DNA of 52,991 bases from Kitasatospora griseola (GTDB taxonomy: Bacteria > Actinomycetota > Actinomycetes > Streptomycetales > Streptomycetaceae), in assembly GCF_014648555.1 (NCBI RefSeq), contig NZ_BMRI01000004.1, positions 122,190 through 175,180 on the forward strand, in the 5' to 3' direction. Positions 1 to 8,784 of the stretch are shown in pieces (positions within the stretch are counted from its first letter, which is position 1; each line of letters begins with the position of its first letter). Under the pieces are notes generated by a model. That model ran no database searches and was not told where the DNA came from. It was given only the letters and a program-made list of their open reading frames with translations. The translations under genes and the position numbers were made by a program.

Positions 1-657
1 GTCCTCGCCATGGGCAACCGCGCCGACGTCCTGGTCCGGGGCGACGAGCCCGGCCGGTACGAGCTGCGGGCCGACGGGGTGGACGACCCGCTGATGACGG
101 TCGTGGTGACGGAGGAGTCCGTCGATCCGCCGATGCAGCTGCCGGCCGCGCTGCCGCCCGGCCGGCCGTTCCTCGACGAGGGCGAGATCACCGGCCCCGA
201 CCGCGAGGTGGTCCTGCACGTCGACCCGGAGGTCTTCGACGGGGCGTTCCCCAACGCCTACCGCATGCTGGGCAGCAACGCCACGCCCCCGGCCGACCCC
301 GACGGCGACCTCACCCGGGACACCGCCTACGGCCGTTTCGACCCCGAGTACGTCAACCACACCCTGCGCCTGGGCGACGTCGAACGGTGGACCGTCCGCA
401 CGGACGAGACCGTGCCGTCGCACGGCCACCCGTTCCACCTGCACACCAACCAGTTCCTGGTCACCCACCGGAACGGCGAACCGCTGGACCCGCCGGTCTG
501 GCACGACACCGTCGGCCTGGCCGGCGGCACCCCCGGGGACTCCGTCACCTTCCTGGTCAGGTACCAGGACTTCACCGGCATCGCCCTCGCCCACTGCCAC
601 CAGCTCCACCACGAGGAGCTCGGCATGATGCAGGTCGTCGAGTACGTCGAACCGTGA
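1..657 (+). CDS. Multicopper oxidase, C-terminal part (5' end outside window)
   Basis: The reading frame is open from base 1 and runs to a TGA at 655-657, so the N-terminal cupredoxin domains lie upstream of the window. The visible 218 residues carry the last cupredoxin domain with both copper signatures. An HGHPFHLH block (residues 141-148) supplies type 1, 2 and 3 copper ligands. HCHxxxHxxxxM (residues 198-209) has the Cys-His electron path and a Met axial ligand. Multicopper oxidases couple oxidation of phenols or metal ions to reduction of O2 to water, usually outside the cytoplasm. Whether this one has a Tat signal cannot be seen. The convergent SDR gene begins (3' end) 17 bp downstream. 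Substrate (laccase-like, bilirubin-oxidase-like or metal oxidase) is not decidable from this part. Confidence 0.93.
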   Translation, partial: VLAMGNRADVLVRGDEPGRYELRADGVDDPLMTVVVTEESVDPPMQLPAALPPGRPFLDEGEITGPDREVVLHVDPEVFDGAFPNAYRMLGSNATPPADPDGDLTRDTAYGRFDPEYVNHTLRLGDVERWTVRTDETVPSHGHPFHLHTNQFLVTHRNGEPLDPPVWHDTVGLAGGTPGDSVTFLVRYQDFTGIALAHCHQLHHEELGMMQVVEYVEP

Positions 658-673
658 GAACGCCCGAGAACGC

Positions 674-1402
674 CTACCGCTGCTCGAAGTAGAAGCTGCG
701 GATGAAGCAGTCCCGGGGCTGGCCGATCGCGAACAGCACGCAGTCGGTGACGGACTGGGCGGTGAGCACGTCGTCGGCGGTGCGGGAGGCGGCGTCCCAG
801 TCGGGGCCGAGCGGGTCGGCGTCGTCGAAGTCCGGCGGGTAGAGGGCGATCACCCGGATGCCCTCGGGGCGCAGGCGGGCGGAGAGCACGTCGGAGAAGC
901 CGGACTGGGCGGCCTTCGCCGCGTAGTAGGCGGGGTGCGAGGCGGAGCGGTGGTTGCGCAGTTCACCGACCGAGGAGACCAGGTTGACCACGTCGGCGGC
1001 GGCCGAGGCGCGCAGCAGCGGCAGCAGGTGACGGGTGATCAGCACGGTGCCGGTGGCCCCGGAGGCGATGGTGTCGACGATCGCCTCGTCGTCCCCGCCC
1101 AGCAGGTCGGCGCCGTGCAGGTAGCGGGCGCCGTTGTTGACCAGCACGTCGACCCGGTCGGTGCGGGCCGCGACCTCGGCGGCGAACTCCCGTACCGCGG
1201 CGGGGTCGGAGATGTCGCAGGCCAGGCCCTCCGCCTCGGCCCCGCTGTCGGCGGCGATCTCCGCGGCCGTCCGCCGGGCCGCTTCCGGCCCGCGCGCCGA
1301 CACCAGCACCCGCGCGCCCAGCCGCCCGGCCCGGATCGCGAGCGCCCGGCCGGTGCCGCGGCCCGCTCCGGTGATGACCATGGTGCGTCCGGTGAGATCC
1401 AT
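674..1402 (-). CDS. SDR family NAD(P)-dependent oxidoreductase
   Basis: The 242-residue product is a classical short-chain dehydrogenase. It has the cofactor motif TGAGRGTG at residues 11-18, NNGA at 89-92, the catalytic serine near residue 143, and YxxxK at 159-163 (Tyr159, Lys163). The open frame extends much further upstream. The ATG at 1402 is chosen because it places the Rossmann strand at the N-terminus as usual for the family, and the upstream extension is low-complexity shadow coding. The tail ends in an aromatic-rich stretch (FIRSFYFEQR). The gene is divergent from the zinc-ribbon gene at 1470, with about 67 bp between the starts. Reaction: NAD(P)-dependent oxidation or reduction of a small alcohol/ketone; substrate unknown. 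Confidence 0.93.
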   Translation of the reverse strand: MDLTGRTMVITGAGRGTGRALAIRAGRLGARVLVSARGPEAARRTAAEIAADSGAEAEGLACDISDPAAVREFAAEVAARTDRVDVLVNNGARYLHGADLLGGDDEAIVDTIASGATGTVLITRHLLPLLRASAAADVVNLVSSVGELRNHRSASHPAYYAAKAAQSGFSDVLSARLRPEGIRVIALYPPDFDDADPLGPDWDAASRTADDVLTAQSVTDCVLFAIGQPRDCFIRSFYFEQR

Positions 1403-1469
1403 GCCCCGCCCCTTCGTCTGCATTCTGTTCGCTGCCGAAAGAATAGGACTGTCGATCGAGAGGGACGAA

Positions 1470-1934
1470 GTGGCCGAGTGGGGTGTGGCGTTCGCGGTGA
1501 CCTGCGCGTGCGGGGCCGAGGCGCGACAGGACGCCGGGCAGTGGCTGCGGGACGGCACGATCAGCTGGGACTCGGAGTTCTCCTGCCGCGCCTGCGGGGC
1601 GTCGATGTGCCTGGGGTTCGGCGCCGACGGGACGCCGCACTGGGTGCGCGACCCGCTGATCGCCCGGCACGGGACGGCGCGGCTGCGGCTGACCGATTCG
1701 GCGGCGGGACGGGTCGCGGTACTGAAGACCCTGCGCGAGGCCTGGGACCTGACGCTGCCCCAGGCTCGGTACATGGCAGAGCAGTTGGCCGACCCGGGGC
1801 TGTCCGGGACGCTCCCCGAGGTCGCCTGGCTGCGCGAACGGCTGGACGTCCGCGGGGTGTCCACCGAGATCACGCCCGACTCCGTTGCGGCGCCCGGCCC
1901 TTGGGATCCGCCGGCCGCCGCCGGGCGCGGCTGA
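1470..1934 (+). CDS. Conserved hypothetical protein with N-terminal zinc ribbon
   Basis: The product is 154 residues from the GTG at 1470, which is preceded by a purine-rich GAGAGGGAC. The frame also contains an ATG at 1401, but that would overlap the divergent SDR start and adds a non-conserved stretch. Near the N-terminus there are paired cysteine motifs, CxC (TCACG) and CxxC (CRACG) about 30 residues apart, consistent with a small zinc ribbon. The rest looks helical, with a LREAWDLTLPQAR segment resembling the C-terminal domain of a streptomycete family I recognise only as conserved hypothetical. No enzymatic motif is visible. The UvrA-like gene starts about 100 bp downstream on the same strand, so the two may be co-transcribed. 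Confidence 0.72.
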   Translation: MAEWGVAFAVTCACGAEARQDAGQWLRDGTISWDSEFSCRACGASMCLGFGADGTPHWVRDPLIARHGTARLRLTDSAAGRVAVLKTLREAWDLTLPQARYMAEQLADPGLSGTLPEVAWLRERLDVRGVSTEITPDSVAAPGPWDPPAAAGRG

Positions 1935-2037
1935 GCCGGCCGGTTCCGGCGCCCTGCCGTTCTCCCGCCCGACGGGGTGGTTGGATCGGGGGCGGCGGTG
2001 TCGCCACGGGCGCCGCCGGACGGAGGGAGGAGAACGG

Positions 2038-4452
<2,415 letters not shown>

Positions 4453-4504
4453 CGGCCGCCACCCGGGAGTTCGCACGACACGGCGTCCGGGCGGGACGGC
4501 GCCG

Positions 4505-4726
4505 GTGGCGGCCGACGAGGGCCGGCTGGCGGGTGGGCTGCCGGTCGGGTACGCGCCTCCGGTGCGCTGCCTGCACCGGCTGGTGGTGACCTTCGGCGCG
4601 GACCACCCCGGGGCGGTGACCAGCGGTGCGCGGGTGTTCTACGAGCGGCTGGGGTTCTCCCCCGCCGAGGCCGCCGAGAACGGGCCGGAGGGCGGCTCGC
4701 GCCAGGTGTACCGGCGCGCGCTCTGA
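4505..4726 (+). pseudogene. Possible remnant of a GNAT acetyltransferase
   Basis: A 73-codon frame starts with GTG at 4505. Its second half (ARVFYERLGFSPAE) resembles the last beta-strand region of GNAT acetyltransferases, where a Tyr-x-x-x-Gly-Phe motif is common. The acetyl-CoA-binding loop (R/QxxGxG/A) and everything before it are absent. The first 30 residues show no similarity I recognise. The 3' end meets the convergent HxlR gene. It is probably a decayed 3' fragment rather than a working gene. Confidence 0.35.
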
Positions 4727-5071
4727 TCAATCCCCGTGGTGCTCGCGGGCCCAGGTGCAGGCGGTGTCCAGCACGCCGATCAGCGAGCGGCCCACGTCCG
4801 TCAGCGCGTAGTCGACGTGCGGCGGGTTGCCGCCGTGGTCGGTGCGGGTCAGCCAGCGGTCGCGTTCCATCGCCCGCAGCGTCTCGGTGAGCACCTTCGG
4901 GTTGACGCCGCACAGCCGGGCCTTGAGCTCGGTGAAGCGGTGCGGCCCGCCCTCCAGGCAACGCAGCACCGCGCCGGACCACTTGTCGCCGACCTGGATC
5001 GGCGAGCGGTGCGCGCACTCCCGGGGATCGAACACGCCTGCTTCGTCGGGGATGGCCATGGGTACGACCAT
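4727..5071 (-). CDS. HxlR-family winged-helix transcriptional regulator
   Basis: The 114-residue product has the compact HxlR layout: an N-terminal Cys (ECAHRSPIQVGDKW), then the winged helix (RFTELKARLCGVNPKVLTE, with recognition helix and LRAMERDRWLTR wing), then DYALTDVGRSL. Length is typical of the family. The ATG at 5071 is preferred because GAGG lies 7 bases upstream; an in-frame ATG at 5059 is the alternative. The conserved cysteine near residue 19 could sense electrophiles or quinones, as in YodB/HypR-type relatives. The gene is divergent from the NAD(P)-binding oxidoreductase at 5167 with a 95-bp gap, which is the usual HxlR-target arrangement, so it probably controls that gene and itself. 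Confidence 0.93.
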   Translation of the reverse strand: MVVPMAIPDEAGVFDPRECAHRSPIQVGDKWSGAVLRCLEGGPHRFTELKARLCGVNPKVLTETLRAMERDRWLTRTDHGGNPPHVDYALTDVGRSLIGVLDTACTWAREHHGD

Positions 5072-5166
5072 AGCCGCACCTCGGAGCCGGTTCCGTTGCA
5101 GTAACCGGGGGTGCCCGTCCTACCGTCGGCGACGACACGGAACGCGGCAGGCAACGAGGAGAAGCC

Positions 5167-5808
5167 ATGAGCAGGATCGTGATTTTCGGCGCGGGCGGAC
5201 GGGTCGGCCGGGCGGCGGTCGCGGAGGCCGTCCGACGCGGCCACACCGTGACGGCGGTCGTCCGCGACCCGGCCAAGTACCCGGACCTGGAGGAGAGTTC
5301 GGGCGTGACGCTGGTGCGCGGCGACGCGACGGACGCGGAGGCCGTCGCCCGGACGGCCGTCGGCCACGACGCGGCGATCAACGCCTCGGTGCGGCTGGAC
5401 GTCCCGTCCGAGAGCTACTTCACCGCCGCCGCCCGCGCCCTGACGTCGGGTCTGAGGCGCGCCGGCGTCGGCCGTCTGCTCGTCCTGGGCATCGCCACCA
5501 CCCTGGAGACCGCCCCGGGGATCCGCATCATGGACGACCCCCGGTTCCCCGAGCAGTACCGGACGTTCTCCCAGGGCCACGTCGCCGAGTTCGACCTCCT
5601 CGCCGCCGAGTCCGGCCCCCTCGACTGGCTGATGGTCGTCCCGCCCATGGACCTCACCCCCGACGCCCCCACCACCGGCCGCTACACCACCGCGATCGAC
5701 ACCGTCACCGGCACCGGCCGCATCTCCCACGCCGACCTGGCCGTGGCCCTGCTGGACGAGATCGACACCCCCAGGCACCACGCCGTCCAGCTGGCCGTCT
5801 CCCACTGA
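5167..5808 (+). CDS. NAD(P)-binding oxidoreductase (YwnB/BVR-B-like atypical SDR)
   Basis: The 213-residue product starts with a Rossmann fold typical of atypical SDRs: IFGAGGRVGRAA at residues 5-16 (GxGGxxG), then VVRDPAKYPDL and RGDATDAEAV. It lacks the YxxxK catalytic pair, which fits biliverdin-reductase-B/YwnB-like NAD(P)H-binding proteins. A good GAGGAG site precedes the ATG. It is divergent from the HxlR regulator; in this arrangement such oxidoreductases are often induced by electrophile or quinone stress. The exact substrate cannot be read from sequence. Confidence 0.9.
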   Translation: MSRIVIFGAGGRVGRAAVAEAVRRGHTVTAVVRDPAKYPDLEESSGVTLVRGDATDAEAVARTAVGHDAAINASVRLDVPSESYFTAAARALTSGLRRAGVGRLLVLGIATTLETAPGIRIMDDPRFPEQYRTFSQGHVAEFDLLAAESGPLDWLMVVPPMDLTPDAPTTGRYTTAIDTVTGTGRISHADLAVALLDEIDTPRHHAVQLAVSH

Positions 5809-5950
5809 CGCCCGGGCCTCCGACGGCTCACCCGCGATCCGCCGACCGCCTGACGTTCCGTCACCTCCTCGGCGCGGCAGCGCCGGTCGACCTGAGGGGG
5901 CGACCTAGGGTGGGCCCGTCGTCGCAGCCGGTGAGCCGAGGAGGTCGGAG

Positions 5951-6376
5951 ATGCCCGGGGCCGCTGTTCCCCCGCCGCCGCAGGTGTGGCCGACGTTGCG
6001 GGCGCGTGACGCCCGGGCGCTGATCGCGTTCCTGGTGGAGGCGTTCGGGTTCGAGGCGACGTCCGTGTACGCGGACGGGGACCAGGTGGCGCATGCCGAG
6101 CTGGCGTGGCCGCCCGGGGGCGGGATCATGCTCGGCTCGGCGAAGGAGCCCGCGGACGGCGAGGAGGATCCGTGGCCGCTGCGGCCCGGCACCTTCGGCG
6201 CGTACGCGGTGACGGACGACCCGGACGGGCTGTACCGGCGGGCGGTGGGCGCGGGCGCGGTGGTGACCGCCGAGCTGCACGACACCGACTACGGCTCGCG
6301 GGACTTCTCGGTGCGCGACCCCGAGGGCAACCGCTGGTCGTTCGGTACCTACCGGGGCGAGCCCCGCCACCACTGA
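5951..6376 (+). CDS. VOC (glyoxalase/bleomycin-resistance fold) family protein
   Basis: The 141-residue product shows a single vicinal-oxygen-chelate domain: WPTLRARDARALIAFLVEAFGFEA at the N-terminus, an AELAWPPGGGIMLGS strand, then RDFSVRDPEGNRWSFGTY at the C-terminus. The last motif (RDPEGNxW) is the hallmark of the second beta-alpha-beta-beta-beta unit. The ATG follows GAGGAGGTCGGAG. Family members include glyoxalase I, dioxygenases and drug-binding resistance proteins; this small stand-alone form is usually of unknown substrate. The next recognisable coding is a decayed DUF664 gene just downstream. Confidence 0.88.
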   Translation: MPGAAVPPPPQVWPTLRARDARALIAFLVEAFGFEATSVYADGDQVAHAELAWPPGGGIMLGSAKEPADGEEDPWPLRPGTFGAYAVTDDPDGLYRRAVGAGAVVTAELHDTDYGSRDFSVRDPEGNRWSFGTYRGEPRHH

Positions 6377-6393
6377 CGGGCCGTCGCTGTCGG

Positions 6394-6618
6394 AGCCCGC
6401 TGAGCCTTCACGGGCTGCTGCGGCACCTGACCGGGATCGAGCAGTGGTGGCTGGAGATCCAGTTCGCCGGCGACGAGTCCAGGCCGCTCATGCACTACTC
6501 CGACGACGACCCGGACCAGGACTTCGAGCAGCTGGACGGCGACGTCGCCGAGTACGCCCGCCACAACGGGCACGCCGACCTGCTCCGGGAGTGCATCGAC
6601 GGATCGACCGGCCACTGA
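6394..6618 (+). pseudogene. DUF664/DinB-like (mycothiol transferase family) gene, truncated and internally deleted
   Basis: The frame reads as the streptomycete DUF664 family from SPLSLHGLLRHLTGIEQWW through FAGDESRPLMHYSDDDPDQDF, and then jumps straight to the family's C-terminal motif EYARHNGHADLLREC. The first about 50 residues of the usual about 170-residue protein and a stretch of about 50 residues in the middle are missing. The internal gap falls at GTCGCCGAG (6544-6552), so an in-frame deletion between two short repeats of that kind would explain it. There is no start codon with a ribosome site before 6394. DUF664 proteins are four-helix DinB-fold thiol transferases; loss of two helices should abolish the fold. 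Confidence 0.68.
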
Positions 6619-6719
6619 GGGAACAAGTGGGCAGGGTTCCGGCGGTCGACCGAACGATCGGTTGACCGAATTCCGTCTTTTCCTCGATACCTTCCGGGCG
6701 GGGGTTGTAGCCTGGCTGG

Positions 6720-6794
6720 GTGCTTCTTCTTGTCAGCCGTCGCCACGTGGACCTGCTCCGCGTCACGAGCATGTCCTGTCGACGCTCCGGCTGA
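6720..6794 (+). CDS. Leader peptide ORF upstream of the 2OG oxygenase
   Basis: A 24-codon frame runs from GTG at 6720 to TGA at 6792-6794 and contains LVSRRHVDLLRVTSMSCRR. The SRRHVDL core is characteristic of short actinobacterial leader peptides that precede sulfur- or cysteine-related genes; those usually carry one or more Cys codons near the end, as here (TGT at 6777). The reading frame is too short for ordinary gene calling. It is followed by two strong hairpins (6815-6845 and 6864-6891) and then the oxygenase gene. Translation-coupled attenuation is the inferred role. The weak point is the lack of a clear Shine-Dalgarno before the GTG. Confidence 0.72.
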   Translation: MLLLVSRRHVDLLRVTSMSCRRSG

Positions 6795-6814
6795 TCGCCC
6801 CATCCACATCCCCC

Positions 6815-6891
6815 GCCCGTCGCGGTCCCACTCGACCGCGCGGGCCCCGCCACCCCGGCACTTCCCGGCGTGATCCGCCGTACCCGCCGGG
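6815..6891 (+). promoter_or_regulatory. Two RNA hairpins in the leader of the 2OG oxygenase gene
   Basis: Hairpin 1 spans 6815-6845: GCCCG(T)CGCGGTC pairs with GACCGCGCGGGC around a 6-base loop, giving 12 bp with one bulged T. Hairpin 2 spans 6864-6891: CCCGGCG pairs with CGCCGGG around a 14-base loop and is followed by CCTTTCCCC, a weak terminator-like tail. Both lie between the leader ORF and the oxygenase ATG at 6915, where no good ribosome site is seen. This is the expected layout for attenuation, but alternative pairings were judged by eye only. Confidence 0.5.
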
Positions 6892-6914
6892 CCTTTCCCC
6901 GTGGACGCGCACCC

Positions 6915-7931
6915 ATGACGATGCAGCACCCCACCGCCCTCCCCGTGATCGATCTCTCGCTCGCCGACGGCGCCCCCGCCGAGCGGGACCGGCTCCGCCG
7001 GGAGCTGCGGGAGGCCGCCACCGGAGTCGGTTTCTTCCAACTGGTCGGCCACGGCGTGACCGCCGCCGAAACCGCCGACCTGACCTCCGCGATGCGCGCG
7101 TTCTTCGCGCTCCCGGAGGCCGACCGACTGTCCGTCAGCAACCTCAACTCCCCGCATTTCCGGGGCTACACCCGCACCGGCGACGAGCGCACCGGCGGCA
7201 GCCGCGACTGGCGCGACCAGCTCGACATAGGCCCCGAGCTGCCGGCGCACGTGCCCGCGCCGGGCGAGCCCGCCTACTGGTGGCTGGAGGGGCCCAACCA
7301 GTGGCCCGCCGCCCTCCCGGAGCTGCGCACCGCGGCCCTGCACTGGATCGCCCGCCTCGACGACGTCGCCCGCCGGCTGCTGCACGAACTCCTCGCCTCG
7401 ATCGGCGCCCGTCCGGACTTCTACGACGACGCCTTCACCCCGCACCCCCACCTGCACCTGAAGCTGGTCCGCTACCCGGGCACCGCCCCCGACGGCGCCG
7501 CGCAGGGCGTCGGCACCCACAAGGACTACGGCTTCATCACCCTGCTCCTGCAGGACACCGTCGGCGGTCTTCAGGTCGAGCGCCCCGACCACACCTTCCT
7601 GGACGTCCCCCCGATGGAGGGCGCCTTCGTCGTCAACCTCGGCGAGCTCCTGGAGGTCGCCACCGACGGCTACCTCAAGGCCACCAGCCACCGGGTCCTG
7701 TCCCCGGCGGGCGCCCGCGAACGCTTCTCCGTGCCGTTCTTCTACAACCCCCGGCTCGACGCCCACATCGCCCCGCTCGACTTCCCGCACGCCCACCACG
7801 CCCCGGGAGCCACCCAGGACCCGGCCAACCCGCTGCACGCCGACTTCGGCTTCAACGAGCTGAAGGGCTTCGCCCGCGCCCACCCGGAGGTCACCCGCCG
7901 CCACCACGCGGAACTCCTCCCCCAGGCCTGA
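6915..7931 (+). CDS. Isopenicillin-N-synthase-family 2-oxoglutarate/Fe(II) oxygenase
   Basis: The 338-residue product has a DIOX_N-type N-terminus (LPVIDLS, then GFFQLVGHGV) and a double-stranded beta-helix core. The iron triad is visible: H202 and D204 in GTHKDYG, and H259 in KATSHRV; R270xS272 (RFS) is the 2-oxoglutarate-binding pair. The frame is open upstream to a GTG at 6870, but the ATG at 6915 gives the family-typical N-terminus. Family members hydroxylate, desaturate or cyclise small molecules using O2 and (mostly) 2-oxoglutarate. The preceding SRRHVDL-type leader suggests regulation by cysteine/sulfur status. The native substrate is unknown, and no beta-lactam genes are nearby. Confidence 0.93.
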   Translation: MTMQHPTALPVIDLSLADGAPAERDRLRRELREAATGVGFFQLVGHGVTAAETADLTSAMRAFFALPEADRLSVSNLNSPHFRGYTRTGDERTGGSRDWRDQLDIGPELPAHVPAPGEPAYWWLEGPNQWPAALPELRTAALHWIARLDDVARRLLHELLASIGARPDFYDDAFTPHPHLHLKLVRYPGTAPDGAAQGVGTHKDYGFITLLLQDTVGGLQVERPDHTFLDVPPMEGAFVVNLGELLEVATDGYLKATSHRVLSPAGARERFSVPFFYNPRLDAHIAPLDFPHAHHAPGATQDPANPLHADFGFNELKGFARAHPEVTRRHHAELLPQA

Positions 7932-7983
7932 TCGGGGCACCGGCCCGGACGCCCGGCGGGGCCATGGACCGCCGGGCGAGACC

Positions 7984-8010
7984 GGTGTCACACTGCTGGT
8001 GTCACAGTGG
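7984..8010 (+). promoter_or_regulatory. Candidate MerR operator/promoter element
   Basis: Just ahead of the MerR gene, TGTCACA occurs at 7986-7992 and again at 8000-8006. The second copy sits in GGTGTCACAGTGG (7998-8010), which differs by one base from GCTGTCACAGTGG in front of the CoA transferase gene (14577-14589). It lies 25 bp or less from the chosen ATG at 8035, where an autoregulatory site would be expected. Binding is inferred from the repeat alone. Confidence 0.45.
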
Positions 8011-8034
8011 TGCTGGTACGAGGGCTGGGGTGCG

Positions 8035-8784
8035 ATGGGCGGCGCGGAGCTGCGGTTCACGGTGGACGAGCTGGCTGCCCGGGCCGGGGTGACGGTCAGG
8101 ACTCTGCGGTTCTACGGGGCGAAGGGGCTGCTGCCGCCGCCGGAGCTGGGACCGCGGCGGGTAGGGCTGTACGGGGCCGAGCACCTGGGGCGGCTGGAGC
8201 TGATCGAGGAGTTGCAGCGGCAGGGCCTGACGCTGGCCGCGATCGACCGCTACCTCGCGCAGCTGCCGTCCGACATCGGTGAGTTGGACCTGGCGATCCA
8301 CCGGGCGCTGGTGGCGTCGTGGACGCCGGAGTCGGCCGAGGAGGCGAGTCGGGCGCAGCTGGAGCGGCGGACCGGGCGGGCGCTGTCGGACGCGGATCTC
8401 GACAGCCTCGCCGCGATGGGCGCGCTGCACCGCACCGCGGACCCGGACGTGTTCAAGGTGGATCCGGGGCTGCTGCCACTGGGCGTGCGGGTGCTGGACG
8501 TGCCGATCCCGCTGGAGACGCTGGTGGCGGCCCGGGCGGTGGTGCGGCTGCACAGCCGGGCGACGGCGCACGATCTGCACCGGCTGTTCCGGGACACCGT
8601 GTGGCGGCCGTACCGGGAGAGCGGTCCGGGGCCCGAGGAACTGGAGCGGATGCGGGAGCTGACCGACCGGATCCAGCCGATGGTGGTGCAGGCGCTGGTG
8701 ACGGCGTTCCAGCGCTCGCTCGCGGAGGAGCTGGCCCGCCCGGCGGAGCGGGCGGGCCAGGAGGAGCAGGATCAGTCGCGGTAG
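8035..8784 (+). CDS. MerR-family transcriptional regulator
   Basis: The 249-residue product starts with a MerR winged helix: FTVDELAARAGVTVRTLRFY, then KGLLPPPELGPRRVGLYGAEHLGRLELI. The following helix (EELQRQGLTLAAIDRYLAQL) forms the dimerisation coil. The C-terminal about 150 residues are an unclassified helical effector domain. An in-frame GTG at 7999 is possible, but the ATG at 8035 places the helix-turn-helix normally and lies after GAGGGCTGGGG. The 3' end overlaps the convergent FadJ-like gene by 13 bp. The position next to a fatty-acid degradation operon and a shared promoter element suggest it regulates that operon, much as LiuR-type MerR proteins do in other bacteria. Confidence 0.9.
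   Translation: MGGAELRFTVDELAARAGVTVRTLRFYGAKGLLPPPELGPRRVGLYGAEHLGRLELIEELQRQGLTLAAIDRYLAQLPSDIGELDLAIHRALVASWTPESAEEASRAQLERRTGRALSDADLDSLAAMGALHRTADPDVFKVDPGLLPLGVRVLDVPIPLETLVAARAVVRLHSRATAHDLHRLFRDTVWRPYRESGPGPEELERMRELTDRIQPMVVQALVTAFQRSLAEELARPAERAGQEEQDQSR

Noticed and set aside
5072..5166. GGTTCCGTTGCAGTAACC as an HxlR operator
   Set aside because: Only the outer 4 bp of each arm are symmetric; too weak to call, although an operator must be somewhere in this divergent gap.
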